From positions 210,758,093 through 210,822,092 of the forward strand of contig OX352773.1 of assembly GCA_947095535.1 (NCBI GenBank): a stretch of 64,000 nucleotides of DNA. Reading direction: 5' to 3'. Positions 37,695 through 50,117 of the stretch are shown here, piece by piece (within the stretch, counting starts at the first letter, position 1; every line of letters starts with the position of its first letter). This DNA comes from Poecilobothrus nobilitatus (taxonomy: Eukaryota > Arthropoda > Insecta > Diptera > Dolichopodidae). A model generated the notes under the pieces. It made no database searches. It worked only from the letters and a program-made list of their open reading frames with translations, and was not told where the DNA came from. The position numbers were made by a program, and so were the translations under genes.

Positions 37695-37990
37695 ACCCGA
37701 GATTTTGGCAAATATGCACTACTCCGGTGCGGATGTGTGGTGCGGATGCATGATGTGTGTGCGTGTGTGTGTGTGTGTCTATGTCTGTACTGTGGGCACG
37801 TGTACAGCTTAAACGACTGAGTGAAATGTTTTGAAATTTCATATTTAAAGTTTCGATGTAAATGTCTCGGATTGACAAGCTTTGGAGCAAATCGGACAAC
37901 CGGAAGTAGTAGTTGAATAAGTGTCATTTTTAAGATTTTTACGAATATTTCGGAACAGAGCAACACCAAGTAAAGAGCAACAACTTTGCC
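37695..37990 (-). repeat. Unclassified less A+T-rich repeat-like block
   Basis: A block of clearly higher G+C containing GGTGCGGATG repeats, a (GT)n run (37756-37778) and TCGGACAACCGGAAGTAGTA (37892). The composition and the GGTTGTCCGATTTGCTCCAA motif on the minus strand look like an old transposon insertion, but no ends or protein are identifiable. The minus-strand frame at 37637-38014 has a His/Thr repeat from the GT run and matches no family I recognise. Confidence 0.35.
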
Positions 37991-40900
37991 ATTTGAACAT
38001 AGAACATTTGTCATAGAACATTTTTTGATCCGACTAACTTTAACTTTTATTTAATTCTTTTACTAAGTCGAAATTTCATACACATTATTATAACACGCCA
38101 TATAAATTTATATGACAATTTTTTTTTTTTTTTTTTATATCTCTAAAAATTTATATACTTATATCTATGCATATTTATTCTCTTGTTAGTAACGCAAAAT
38201 TTAAACTGTAAAATTCGTATTTGTTTACAGTTTTTATTATTTTTTACTTCTAATATTTTTTAATGAAAAAAAAATCATGTACTTACATGTGCTTTCATAG
38301 GTAAATGGATGTATGAATGAATATACATATATATTTTTACGATTTCATTGCTTATTGTTGTTATTGAATAAAAAAAAATCTTTTCGTATAATAGCGGTCG
38401 GTCCTGTGGTGGAGGCACTTGATTTTGTTTTTGTTTTCCGTTAGTTTTGAAGAGGACAAATTTGGGATGACGGTTTTTGAAAAGATTTATCATTTTCTTT
38501 GTTTTTTTTTTTTTTTTTTTGCATAACGTATATAATGTTGTTATCATATCGCGCGGTTCAATGCCATTCATATGGTATACATGTGTCATATATAAATATT
38601 TCAGTCAGTCACACATCATTTAATATAGACTTCCGTTTTCTTATGGGAGGGATTAATTTTTATTTTTTTTTTTTTTTTTGGTATCACCCCAGACTATCAG
38701 TCTTAAAAATTAATTACAACTTGGCATCTATGTTCTTTGTTATAGTCATGAGGACTTTTTATATTAATAAATGGGTATTAAGTGCTTTTTTTTATTAATT
38801 TTAAAAATATTAAAATTATCATAAAATATTTTTCTTTCGTTTGTACTTTGTATTTTGATTGGTATGGTATACGTCATGTGTTTTAAATCAATTTTTTTAG
38901 ACATCATTACAAAACTAATTGAAAACGTAAATGCTACATAAATAAAAGGATAATAATAAGAGTCAATAAGAGTATTACTTGATACAGGATATATAGCATG
39001 CGTTCACAATCATTAACAGTTTCAAAAATTACATATGATAGTTTTAATTTTAAATTGAGTATGCTTTTGAATCGTATATTTGATTCAGAAATTGTAACAA
39101 TCTGGATTTTTGCATCAGAAAGGATTCTTTTACCATTTGAATTTGAAAAACTCATTAAAAAAAAAATTTTTTTTCTATATACTTATTGCTTTCAGCTTCA
39201 GCATCAAATTCTTGAATAATACAAAAGATACAAAATCGCGGATAATAAAAAAAATGATATAGAACTTAATATATTAATAGTTTCACGTGTGGTTTCATAC
39301 TTTTTCTTTATTATAATGATAAAAAGAAAAAAAATATTTAAGTGATTCTAATTATTTGATTCATCACACATTACCAAAGAAGTTAAGAAAATATTATTCT
39401 ACTGGTACTAATTTTATATTTTATATACAAACAGGAAAAACTTCTCTCCTTCTATTTCACTCTTTATAAAAAACCACTAAAGAAAGGATGTTAATTATGA
39501 AACAACTTAAAGTACCACACCATATAGTATGTGGTTAAACAAAAGCAATCCTTATTTATAATAATTTCAAGAACATTGATAATAGAAACAAAACTATATA
39601 TACACAATGTACACTCGTATATTATATAATATGTGCATATTATATACATATTTACAATATATTGGGGAAAAAAAAAAATTCCTTTAGTTAAAAAACTTAA
39701 TAGTAGTCAAACTTTTTTTTTGTTTTGCGTTTGATTTTCTTTTATTTTTGCTTAAGCACGTGCTGATATTGTTAGATATTTCGTGCGTTTCTGTTTATTT
39801 TTTCAAGTCATTATTATCACCTACAACTTAACTAACTGAACTAACGTTCTATTGTTTCAGTTTTCATGGCTTTATTTTTGTGGTTTATGTGGATTTTTTT
39901 TTTTGTTGGTTGTTTTTGACTGTTTTTAATAATGTCGCTTGTGGGGATTATTTAGATTTAATAAAAAAGGCTTCATCAGAAATGGTTTGACATGAATGTA
40001 ATAGAATTTAATAAGTTTTTTCTTAAACAATATTATCTTGAATCTTTTCAATTTTTTTTTTTTTTGGTTTGTCTGTTTTGATTTTCTTTTATTTGTTTTT
40101 TTTTTTGCTTTCATTATTGCCTTAAATGAATGAAAAATTGAAAAATACGAAGTTTATTTTTCATAGAATTTCAATTGTCAAAGAAAATTAAAAATTATGG
40201 GATGAGTTGTATCCGATTCTCAATTGAAAAAGATTCGTTATACATCACAAAATAATTTAACAGATCTGAAAGTGAAAAATGAGAACAAAGAAAAGTTAAT
40301 TGAAAATTCATTTTATATTTTATTTTTTCATTTTTTGTTTTGTTTTGTTTGTTTTTGTTTGTCAAGATTCAGTATGCCAAAAGGATCACAAGAGGCTAAC
40401 GCATGATTTATTGAAGGATTTCAAATATATATATATATATAATTAAAATTTCTATTTAAGTTTGTAAATATATTTATGTATGTATTAATATTAATTCAGG
40501 ACACCTTTAAAAAAAAATGAAACGTTTAAAATCGAAAATAATCAGTTAGTAATCTTAGTTTTATTTTAGAAAATTTATGCAAATTTACACTTTTATTTTT
40601 CTTTACTTTGTTTTTTTGCTTTTTTTTTTTGTTTTTGCCAGTAAATATGTGTATTGTACGTGACAAGAATTCAAAAATTTTGGAAATTTAAAAAAAAAAA
40701 CTTATAAACAATGAAAAATGTTGAACAATTTCAATACGAAAGAATTGAATGAACCTAAAAGAAAGTTCATTCAAAGATTATTAAAAATGTAAACAAATAT
40801 ACGTTTAATATACGCATTTATATACATATTATATAATCCAGTAAACTTTTACAAGTTTTATAAATCATTTTGTAGATTCTTTCTTTTATTAAACATATAA

Positions 40901-42053
40901 TTAAGTGTGTTTAATATGTTAAAAATTCCTTTAACATATCCAACACTATCACCTTTAAATTAATTTTTGAATAGATTTTTCATTATTTTTGTTTTCATCT
41001 TAATATTGACATCAATATATAACTTTTATATATATATATATATCAATTAAATCTATAACAATTTAATATATTGACTTTCAAGAACTACAAAAGTTTTCAA
41101 AATTCTAAGAACAAAATTTTTGAAAAGGATTAAGAAGAATATTGTATACAAAAGATATATTATATTATATAAAGAGAATAAACTATTCAATAGGAAGAAC
41201 CTAAAGTAAAACAAAAAGGAAATATCTAACTAAATATATACTTATAGGTGTTCTTCAAAAATAACTATATATACTATGTAGAACAAAAAGAAAAACAAAA
41301 GGATTCATCAAAAAAAAAGAAAAGACAATAGATCGATTAAACTATTGGATAAAAATAGATTCATACTTATATGGCTATAATATGTAGGATGACATATAGG
41401 GCAGACAAAGTGAAAACTATTAAATTGAAAATTGAATTGATTTTCTATTCAACTAGAATAATTGATTAATTTTAATTGATTTTTAAGGATCGTTTGATAT
41501 GATTTTGTTTTTTTTTTATGAAGTCCTAAATAAAAATAAAAATTCAATTAATTTGTATTAAGGTCTAATCTTTATATGTATATATACTATATACTTAAAT
41601 CATACTAAATGTATGTATATGAAAATAAAAATAAGTAAACAGGATAAGAAAAATATTTGTATATAGTTAATAGAAGAGTTTATTATGATAACCATATTAT
41701 ATATAATATCCAATTTAATTAAACCACTTTACAATTTTGCATGCAACACTTACTAAAAAATTTTCTATAAACAAGAATAAGAGATTTGAAAGATGTTCGA
41801 AGTAGTTTTAGAGATCGCTTGTTAATATTATAATCAAATTTTGTAAATAAATTGTAAATACATTCTTGTACCTAGAAGGTATAAAAGATTACAAAATTTA
41901 ATTCTATTAATAAAAGAGTTTAAGGATATCTCCTAAAGTAAAAAAAAACATTATGTATATATGTATAACTAAAAAGTATATAATTTTATTAAAAAATTTA
42001 TTTATGTTTTATGTTTTCATAAAACTCTGTTCAATTACTGATATATATATATA
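37991..42053. other. About 4 kb of A+T-rich non-coding sequence
   Basis: Has homopolymers and TA microsatellites (40425-40441, 41030-41044). The overlapping opposite-strand frames at 38934-39219 are open but match nothing I recognise and lack splice context. No gene is supported. Confidence 0.5.
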
Positions 42054-42969
42054 CAGAGCTGGACTGGCCTACCAAGCTACCGGGAGTTTCCTGGTGGGCC
42101 GTGCCGAAATGGACCGTTGTCTAAATCAAAAATGTTTCCTTTTAATCATATTTTTTAAGAGTGGAAAAATTTTTCCATAAAAAATAAAAATGTTCCCACA
42201 GAAAAATAAAAATAACAATTTTTATAAATTTTCCCAGTAGTAATTTCAAATTTTCTAAAAATCAATGTGGTAAGTAAACAAGAATACTTCATAGCCTACT
42301 GTGATATCATTTAAAATTTAAATTTTAAATATGAAAAATCGTAAATAAAATTTAAACAAGAATACTTCATAGCCTACTAAATTTTCAATAGTTTGCTGAC
42401 GACTTTCATTCAATTAGGATTGTTTGTGATTTTAAAAAAGTTAATAAATTAAAAATATTACTATTTAAAAATATGCTATATGTCATTAAAAATGATGAAG
42501 TTATTGATATTTTAAATGAAAAAAGTAGTCTCTTGAAAAAATTATTAACTTAAAGAAAATAATATAGTATATAATCAACTTATTATTAAAAATAAGAAAT
42601 TTATAATTAAAAATTGGAAATGAAAATGGAATTTATTGAATGGTTTTTTTTGTTAATGTGATTTCATTTAAATTTATTTGTTCATTTTCATTTATTTTAT
42701 GTTAAGTTCATTTTTGTATTTTCTATCATATTCAATGTTAAATCATAAAAAGCATAACAATTAAATAAAAAAAAAATTTGCAATTTTGATGCACTTTGAT
42801 TTATCTCATAAATTGATAAAAAAGAGTATTATTAAAGAAAAAAATAATTAATTTTTAAAGCCAAAAAAAAACTTTTTTTAAAAAAAATATTTCAATACAT
42901 GTTATACAATATATTAGGGCCGAAATGTTTAAATTTCCCGGTCTTAAATTCAATCCCAGTACAACGCTG
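42054..42969. mobile_element. Non-autonomous hAT-like element
   Basis: Begins CAGAGCTGGACTGGCC (42054) and ends as the inverse of CAGCGTTGTACTGGGA (ending 42969). Further in, ACCGGGA and GGCC blocks are also inverted between the ends. TATATATA (42046-42053 and 42970-42977) flanks both ends, consistent with the 8-bp target duplication of hAT elements, although it lies in TA-rich sequence. The interior is A+T-rich, with an internal direct repeat AAGAATACTTCATAGCCTAC at 42279 and 42358, and no transposase. Confidence 0.65.
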
Positions 42970-43600
42970 TATATATATATATAGATATATATCAATTACT
43001 GATATATCATTTATATACATATAAATATATATACATAGGCTTGTTAAAAAGTAAAAAAATAAAATATATATATCTATATATATATATATATGTATGTATT
43101 TAACACAAAAAAATTATTTGTATAATCTTTTTATTTTATGCTTACTAATATTGTTCAACTGTAACATTGATAAGATAAGCCTCTTGTACCATCACCCATA
43201 GATAAATATTGAAACAAGAATCAATGTACACTAATCAAAGGGAATATTGTAGCCTATGAAGAGAAGTGAAAATATGTTATGGGAATATGTTCTTATTATT
43301 TAGGATTGATCTCAATAAGTTACCACCCAATTACAAAGTGAAACACTACTAGACAAAACATAATATAGTAAAATGGTTAAATTGCAATCAATTCAATTCT
43401 ACTGATTTGTTTATATTTTATTATTTAATTTCATATTTAAGTTCAGGCATCAAAATTCTTTATTTATATTTGGATATTTAAATATTTACTTGTTTACATT
43501 ACGATATTTGATTATCTATGAGTTATATAAGATATATAAATTTAAAAAAATGACGGATAATACCTAAATTAGGTCAAAAACCGCAGATTATAAAGATTTT
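42970..43600. other. A+T-rich non-coding sequence
   Basis: Starts with TA microsatellite and a second copy of TCAATTACTGATATAT (42992), which also lies just left of the hAT-like element (42031). No gene is seen. Confidence 0.5.
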
Positions 43601-43672
43601 CATAGGTTCGATTTTAAAACAGAACCACGCGATTCAAAGTTCCGTACTATAAGGACTGTGCCATACAGTCAT
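43601..43672 (-). repeat. tRNA-Gln-like remnant (SINE head or pseudogene)
   Basis: On the minus strand: A-box-like TGGCACAGTCC (43653-43663), then TTATAGTACGG, an anticodon-loop-like ACTTTGAATC (TTG, glutamine type), GTGGTTCTG and an eroded B-box ending ATCGAACC (43605-43622). The acceptor arms do not pair, so it is not a working tRNA. Confidence 0.35.
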
Positions 43673-44641
43673 TAATCTGTAACAAGAAATAAAATTTTTA
43701 ATGTATTTTTCATTTTAAACAATTATCTGTATACTCTTAAGATAAAATATAGCTTTATTAGAGAGCTTTAAGTAAAAAATCAAAGTTAGAGGTTATATTT
43801 TCTGCAAAAAATATCTAAAAAACTAATCTTAAATTTAGAAATTTTTATAAAAAAGAAGTCCTACTTCCCAACATATTTATAAAGACCACTTCTTAACCTT
43901 TTTCTTTAAAAAATAAGTTGTGGTAACAGCATTAACTATTCATATATTAATTTTTAAATACCTGAAAACTTTTGTTATATAAATATTTCAAAAATTATAC
44001 TAAATACCATAATATAAGTACCTAAACCATATCAAAATTTTAGTACAAATTTCATAAATATATTATTAAAACTTTCTTTGGTTTTTTTTTCTTTTAACTA
44101 GTTAATAGCTATTCCCTAGACGAAGCCCTGTTATAAATAGAGGGGAAATTTTTGTAATAAATTTATATTTTATTTTGATGCCAAAGTAGAATTATCGAGA
44201 AAAATCGCAGGATATTAAAAAATTTCTTATGTACGTTTAAAGTTTAAACTAAATATAAGACATAATATAATAGATAAAAATTTCAGTTTCGAATAATGTT
44301 TTTGGAAAAAAAAAGTCCTTAAATGAATGAAACCAAAATATATGTAAAATAATTAAATATTAAAAAGAATTAAATTTAATGAATGGTTGTTTAATGTTAC
44401 ACCACAAATTATTTTTTAAATCAAAAAATATTAAAAAGTTATGATGACATGTGAATTAAATTCAAATAAAAATGTGGAATATATAAGTACCTATATATTT
44501 TTAGTTTTATTTACTTTTTCAATGTCATTAATGTCTTAAAATATATAAAAATTCAAATGACAGCTCTTTAAAAAAAATTTTTATTTAAAGAACATTTTTA
44601 AATCTTCTGTTTACGTAAAGTAATTTTCATTTTATTTCTGA
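43673..44641. other. A+T-rich non-coding sequence
   Basis: No gene or repeat recognised. Confidence 0.5.
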
Positions 44642-44760
44642 ATCCTGTCATAATACTCTTAATGTTACTCTTGTAAAAACAGTCTTCTTTTTGCTTTTTT
44701 TTATCCTGTCATAATACTCTTATTGTTACTCTTGTAAAATTCAGTCTTCTTTTTTTTTTT
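44642..44760. repeat. Two-unit tandem duplication, period 61 bp
   Basis: ATCCTGTCATAATACTCTTA, GTTACTCTTGTAAAA and CAGTCTTCTTTT occur at 44642 and again at 44703 with only small differences. A recent local duplication. Confidence 0.85.
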
Positions 44761-45559
44761 TGTATTTAATATTGTCTGATAAGTGTGGTTTTTTATTATT
44801 TATAAAATTATAATTTCACTTTTTTTTCTTTTCATCAACATATGCATTATATTATCAAAGAGGAATTTAACATTAACATCATAAAATTCTCAGCCTTTAA
44901 AAGCTGCCTTTTTGCAGCCTTTAAAAACCTGTAAAACATTTTTACAATATTTTTTTTTTTGAAAAAACTAAGAAATTTTCAAAACGAATATCTTTGTAAT
45001 AAATTTTTAAATACAACTTTAAATCTTTCGTTTACATTTTTTGTTTTTGTTTTTAGATTAAATTTAAAAATTATTAGGCCTAAAAATTACATGCCTATAA
45101 AAATCAAAGTACCATAAAATATATTGACTAGTAACTAAAAGTTGATGGTATCAAAATAAATAGAAAAATAAATACATTTTTCTCCTTAGATTTTTTTCTG
45201 CCTTCTTAAAAATTAAAATTTATTAAAATAAACAAAAAGATTCAAGTAAATACATACATAAACGAATATGTATAAAATTCGGATAATGCTTAAAAACAAA
45301 AATTAGATTAAGCTTTAAAATAAAAACTCGGGGAAAATTTTTAAATGGATTTTTTTTCAAAAATAAAAAAGATAAGATTCTAAAATTTTGCAAACTTCAC
45401 TTAAAACATCCTATTCTTTTAATTCATAGGATTGGAAGGACATAAGTCAAGGCTGAAAATTAATTATGTAATCTCTTCTAATAAAAATATATTTAAAATC
45501 TTTAAGGGGTAAAATAAAAAAAAATCAAGAAATTTATTACAAGCGTAGTTGACAGTCTG
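44761..45559. other. A+T-rich non-coding sequence
   Basis: Contains a small duplicated GCAGCCTTTAAAA motif (44890-44930). No gene is seen. Confidence 0.5.
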
Positions 45560-45910
45560 AAGAGATGTCTGTATCGAACACAAGTGCTTTATGAGTGTGT
45601 GGGATTTTAATCCACCAAATATAATCTCCCTTTTATAACCAAACAATAGTCCTTATGTAGCTTGGTCGTATATTTTCTTTATTAGCTTGGTCAAGAAAAG
45701 TAAATATTTTTTTAGAAATATATTAGGGAATGAAAATTAGTTTCAAATTGAAAGGCACAAAGTCATATTGTTGTGAACAAAATTGTTAATTTTCACTTTG
45801 AATCTTTGAATGTTCACCAAATGATCACCAATTTTGGGTAACTTATGAAATGGGAGATTGTTCCATATTCGTGGTATTCGAATATCACAAATAAATTTCC
45901 GCAAATCGAA
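45560..45910 (-). mobile_element. Jockey-like retrotransposon 3' remnant (J4)
   Basis: The 3'-UTR part (45590-45650) has TTTTAATCCACCAAATATAA, TCTCCCTTTTATAACC and AAACAAT, equivalent to J5 at 46110-46190. The right half codes on the minus strand for the C-terminus of the reverse transcriptase. Direction of travel is minus, as for the other four tails. No long poly(T) remains at the left edge. Confidence 0.65.
45747..45893 (-). pseudogene. Jockey-type reverse transcriptase C-terminus, remnant in J4
   Basis: The minus strand is open for about 48 residues: IRIPRIWNNLPFHKL, then PKIGDHLVNIQRFKVKINNF, then VHNNMTLCLSI and a stop. The R-RIWN-LP motif followed by a FK-KIN-like segment is the usual end of ORF2 in Jockey/CR1-group elements (RTARLWNSLP...F K..VN). 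The upstream RT and endonuclease domains are absent. It is a dead fragment. Confidence 0.72.
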
Positions 45911-46045
45911 TTAAGTATGTCATAATAAAATAAAATGCACTTCTTTAATAGTTGATCTAGTTTTCTTTTAAAAAAAAAATTTTACTTTCCATTCTTATAT
46001 TTCGCAAACAACAATAAAAAATATACAAATTTATTTAAATATTTC

Positions 46046-46445
46046 TTTTTTTTCTATTGCGAGAGATTCCTACCTATCTCGAAAGAGATAAAAGAATTCT
46101 CTTTGGTAATGTTGGACTTTAACCAACTAAAAGCCATCTCCCTTTTAAATAAAACATTATAGGTTAAAACCTATAGTACAATTTATTGTTTGGTTTGGGA
46201 AAATAATAATAAAGGAAATATAGGAAGTTATTGGATGTTGGGAGGATTATTTAGAACAAAGATGTTGGTGTTCTTCTTGGATTTGTCGATATCATACACA
46301 TTAGGATTGCCAATTACAGTGAATACTTCCGGCGGCAAGCTATTCCATATTCGCGCTGTACGCATTAAAAACAAATTTCTATGTGTGAAGGTGTGCCATT
46401 AGGGGATCTTTAAGGTATAGGGGTTAGCCTGTGCAGCCCTTCTAA
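46046..46445 (-). mobile_element. Jockey-like retrotransposon 3' remnant (J5, best copy)
   Basis: From left to right on the plus strand: poly(T)-rich edge (46046-46055), GAGATTCCTACCTATCTCGA, TTTGGTAATGTTGGACTTTA, CTCCCTTTTAAAT, TATTGTTTGGTTTGGGAA, TATAGGAAGTTATTGGATGT, then coding sequence antisense to the plus strand. It therefore links the 3'-UTR shared by J1-J4 to a reverse transcriptase and so identifies the whole family. It ends at about 46445 by 5' truncation. Confidence 0.78.
46223..46402 (-). pseudogene. Jockey-type reverse transcriptase C-terminus, remnant in J5
   Basis: The minus-strand reading has WHTFTHRNLFLMRTARIWNS, directly followed by LPPEVFTVIGNPNVYDIDKS and KKNTNIFVLNNPPNIQ, then a stop. 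RTARIWNSLP is the hallmark of the last part of ORF2 in Jockey-like non-LTR retrotransposons. Only about 60 residues of the usual roughly 900 remain. It supplies the family identity for the short tails J1-J3, which lack coding sequence. Confidence 0.8.
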
Positions 46446-49400
46446 ATAATTCTTTATTAAATTGAATGTTTATGTAAATTGATTATTTATTTGTATTATA
46501 CCGGAAAAACTACCGAAAAGACTTCAATTAAGATAGAAATTAATTATGTATTTAAAGAGCAAATTATTGTGTATAATATACAACAAAATATTGCAAAAAC
46601 TTAAAATTTTTTAAATTTATATTTTTTTTTTACTTTTGTAGGTTAGTACATATATATACGTGATTCTAATTAGACCTAAATCAAAAATTAATATAATTAT
46701 ACCTATTTTATTTATCAAATAATTAATGTTAATTTCTTTAAAATCTAAAAAAAAAGAACAAAAACTTAACATAATTTTAATTTTTATTAATTTTATTTAT
46801 TATAAAATTTTTCTTAATTACTACAAAATGTGTTATAAAAACCTCAATATAATAAGACAGGATACGGTAAATATAGTTAAAACATTTGTATATATAATAT
46901 AAATTATATATATACAATAAATTATTTTAAAACTTTTCTATTCTCTTTTCTACTTTTTTGGGAAAATTTAAAGATTTTTTTATTTAAATATTTGTTGAAT
47001 TCTTTTTGGTCCATAGTCAGTTTCTATTCACGATGTTTTATGTGTCAAGAGAATAATTTGTCACCAAATCTATTGAATACAAAATTATTTCTATTTTATT
47101 TGATTTTCTTTTTCTTTTTTTTAATTTTCTTTTTTCATTCTTTTTAAAACAAAAATGTATATTTAATAGGTAGGACTAAAAAATTTTCCTTTTTGGATAC
47201 CTTATTTTTATTATTTGTTTTTATTGTTATTCATATTTTACATATTAGTTGTTAAAATGCAAAATTTGAAGAAACCTACAACGAGTTAGATCGAAATTTA
47301 CAAAGTTGATAGAGTTAAAATTAGAATACCATTAGAAAAAAACAAACATTAAAATTCTGTTTGAAAGGAAGAAGATTTTCGTTTTGTTTTTAAGTTGGTT
47401 TAGAGTTTAGGTGTTGTAAAAAGACCTTTGTTTGAGTTTTAAGAGCTACAAAATTTCGAAAAAAATTATATATTACAGGATATTTTTCTGTAATACTACA
47501 ATTTTCTAATATCATTATTTTGTATATACTCAACCTTCGATCATTGATTGTACAAAGCCAGTCTTTAAAAAAGCGCCCAGACATTCTTAAAACTTTAATT
47601 CCAATGTCAAAATGAAAAAGAAATAGTGAAAGAAGAAAATAGACACGACATTCATGTTATTACTAAAACAATAAAATCAAGGTAATATATAAAACTTAGG
47701 ACCACATTTTCAATTTTTTAAAACAAAGCATTTGCGTCGAATTGCGACGATTTTGATTTTTAATTTTAGTTAAAATTTATGAATTAAATTGTGAAAGAAT
47801 TGAGAAGCTTTTTAGAATTATAGGAAAATGCTATTTAATTAAGAAAATTATATTAGTACAAGTAATACAATAACGTTTCATGTTAAAAAATTCGCATCTT
47901 ATACTTCCAAATTTTTTCACATGCGCCCTGGTTATATGTTGTACAAAAATAACAAATCTTCAATTGTTGATCCTTCAAAACTCTTAAACATAGAGAATAC
48001 AAATTTGTGCCATCTTTCTGCTCTTGAAAAAAAATTTCCTCTATAACGTCTATTTTAATGTAATATATCTACATTTAAAATTTCATTACATTATCTAAGA
48101 CGGTGTAATAGTTTCATAAATTGGTGACAGACAAATTTACAGGCAGAGAGAGCGAAACTAATAAGCATATTTTTTAAAATTTTTGTAAATGTACTAAAAA
48201 GAATGATGAAAAAAAAATGTCGTAAGCTTCAAAAAAAACAAAAAAAAATCTAGGATCGAAAATAATTTCTTTTTCATGAATACAAAACATTTATTTTCAT
48301 GAAATCTTTTCGAGAAAAAGGATACTCTCACAGAATAACTACAGCTAAAAAAAAATAACATTTTAGAGAAATAAAAATATATGCATATAAAAAATTCAAA
48401 ATAAAAAAGGTCAGGTGTAAATTTTAGAAAAATCCTACCTATTGATGCCCATTCCACTTCATCTCATTTCACTTTTATTTTAATATATGTAAATATCTTT
48501 TATGTTTAGTCATAAATTAAGATGAGAATGGGAATGCCAAGGTAACAACAACAACTACAATAACAAAAATGAACCAAAATTTTGGTATAAAATAACATTA
48601 GTAAAATTGAGGAAACCGTATTTTATTACTTTCATTTCTATTTGGAAAATTTCAATATTTTTGTTTTTTTTTTTTTCTGTCTAAATGATAATTTGGGTGG
48701 TAACTGTATAGGATGATGGTATGGTAATATTCTAAAAATATTTTTCGAATTATCCAATTTTCTGAAAATGGTTAATGGCATTTTTTCGTTACAATTTTTT
48801 TTTTTTTTCTTGATATTGCTAAATTTAAGGGAAAAATAAAATATTTAAAAAGAAAAAAAAAAAGGATTTAAACAATATATTCTTAAAATATTTTCGACAG
48901 AAATTAAATAAATTTATACATCCTTTTAAAGAAATTAGAATAGAAGTTACAAATGGCAATAAAAAGTTATAATCTAAGAATTGCTTAGATATAAAATAAA
49001 TGTTTTTCGGATAAATGTTTTGATAGGAATTTTGTAGACGGATTCTTTTATCACAAACGTGACTAATTTGTATTCAATATCATAAGAAAAAAAAAATAAA
49101 CATTAAATTTTATTATTTTTTCTATAACAAATTTTATGCAAAATTTGAAGTATTGTGTTGTTTTTAATAATTAAAAATAATTAAGATTTACTGAATAATT
49201 ATATCTAAAGGTAATAGTTACCTTTTTGTAAAGGATAATCAATTAATATCGACTCATAGATATTTAAAAAAAAAAAACTTCTTTAAGCATAAATATGGAA
49301 ATTTCATAAAATATGAAGGATTTAATCCTTTTAATGATGGAATTGAAATTTAATTCTTAGAGAAAATCTTATTTTGTCAATGGAAAAGTAATAATTTTTT

Positions 49401-50117
49401 TTTTTTTTTGTTTTTTAAATCATTATTTATTAAAACAATAAAATATTTAAATTTCTTGAAAATATCCTTTCTTTGAATTTAATTCTAAAATAAATCAATA
49501 TGACATACACGTGTATATTAAAGGTATTGATATTTCTTTTAATAATTTTCTTAAATTAAATATATATACATATTAAATTAATAAATTAATAATAAATTTA
49601 AAATTTTCATATTTTTTTTCCTTTTATAATTTTTGTAAAATTTATTATAAAGAACAATAAAAAAAATAAAAAATAAAATAATTTTCTAAAGCCTTATAAA
49701 AATATTTTTTTTTTTCTTTTTTAATTTTCTTAAAAATAATCCCTTTTTTATAATGAAATTTTACAGAACTCTAATGTTGCGTAAAAAATAAAGAAAATAA
49801 AATTAATTTTATTAACTTTATATAATAAATATAATAAAAAGATGATTTTACAAAACTCAGTTATGTGTAAATTTTAAACAAATCAAGTAAAAATAACTAT
49901 AATTACTTTTCTTATATACATTAATAACAATTTAAATTATAATTAATACAATTTTGTTTTAAGTTCTAGAATCTAGATACATAGATTCATAGATAATATC
50001 AGCTTATAATAATAACCTTTTAATGCTTTTAATTTAATGATTGATGATTATAAAAAAAAAAATGTTTTTTAATTTTTTTTTTTTTTTAACTTTTATTTCA
50101 TTTTTGCATATTTACAG
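46446..50117. other. A+T-rich intronic sequence upstream of the FERM exons
   Basis: Leads up to the splice acceptor at 50116-50117. Contains poly(A)/poly(T) runs and no recognisable repeat. The preceding FARP/Cdep exon, which should encode the first ~20 residues of FERM lobe F1, was not found here or anywhere to the left. Confidence 0.55.

Noticed and set aside
37756..37778. (GT)n run and other short regular repeats, considered as a CRISPR-like array
   Set aside because: Simple microsatellites without spaced unique sequence; the genome is eukaryotic.
37637..38014. 125-codon minus-strand frame with a His/Thr repeat
   Set aside because: The repeat is the GT microsatellite. The rest matches no family I recognise and the block looks like repeat DNA.
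38934..39219. Open frames of 73 codons on both strands over the same DNA
   Set aside because: No recognisable motif on either strand and no intron junctions; most likely chance openness.
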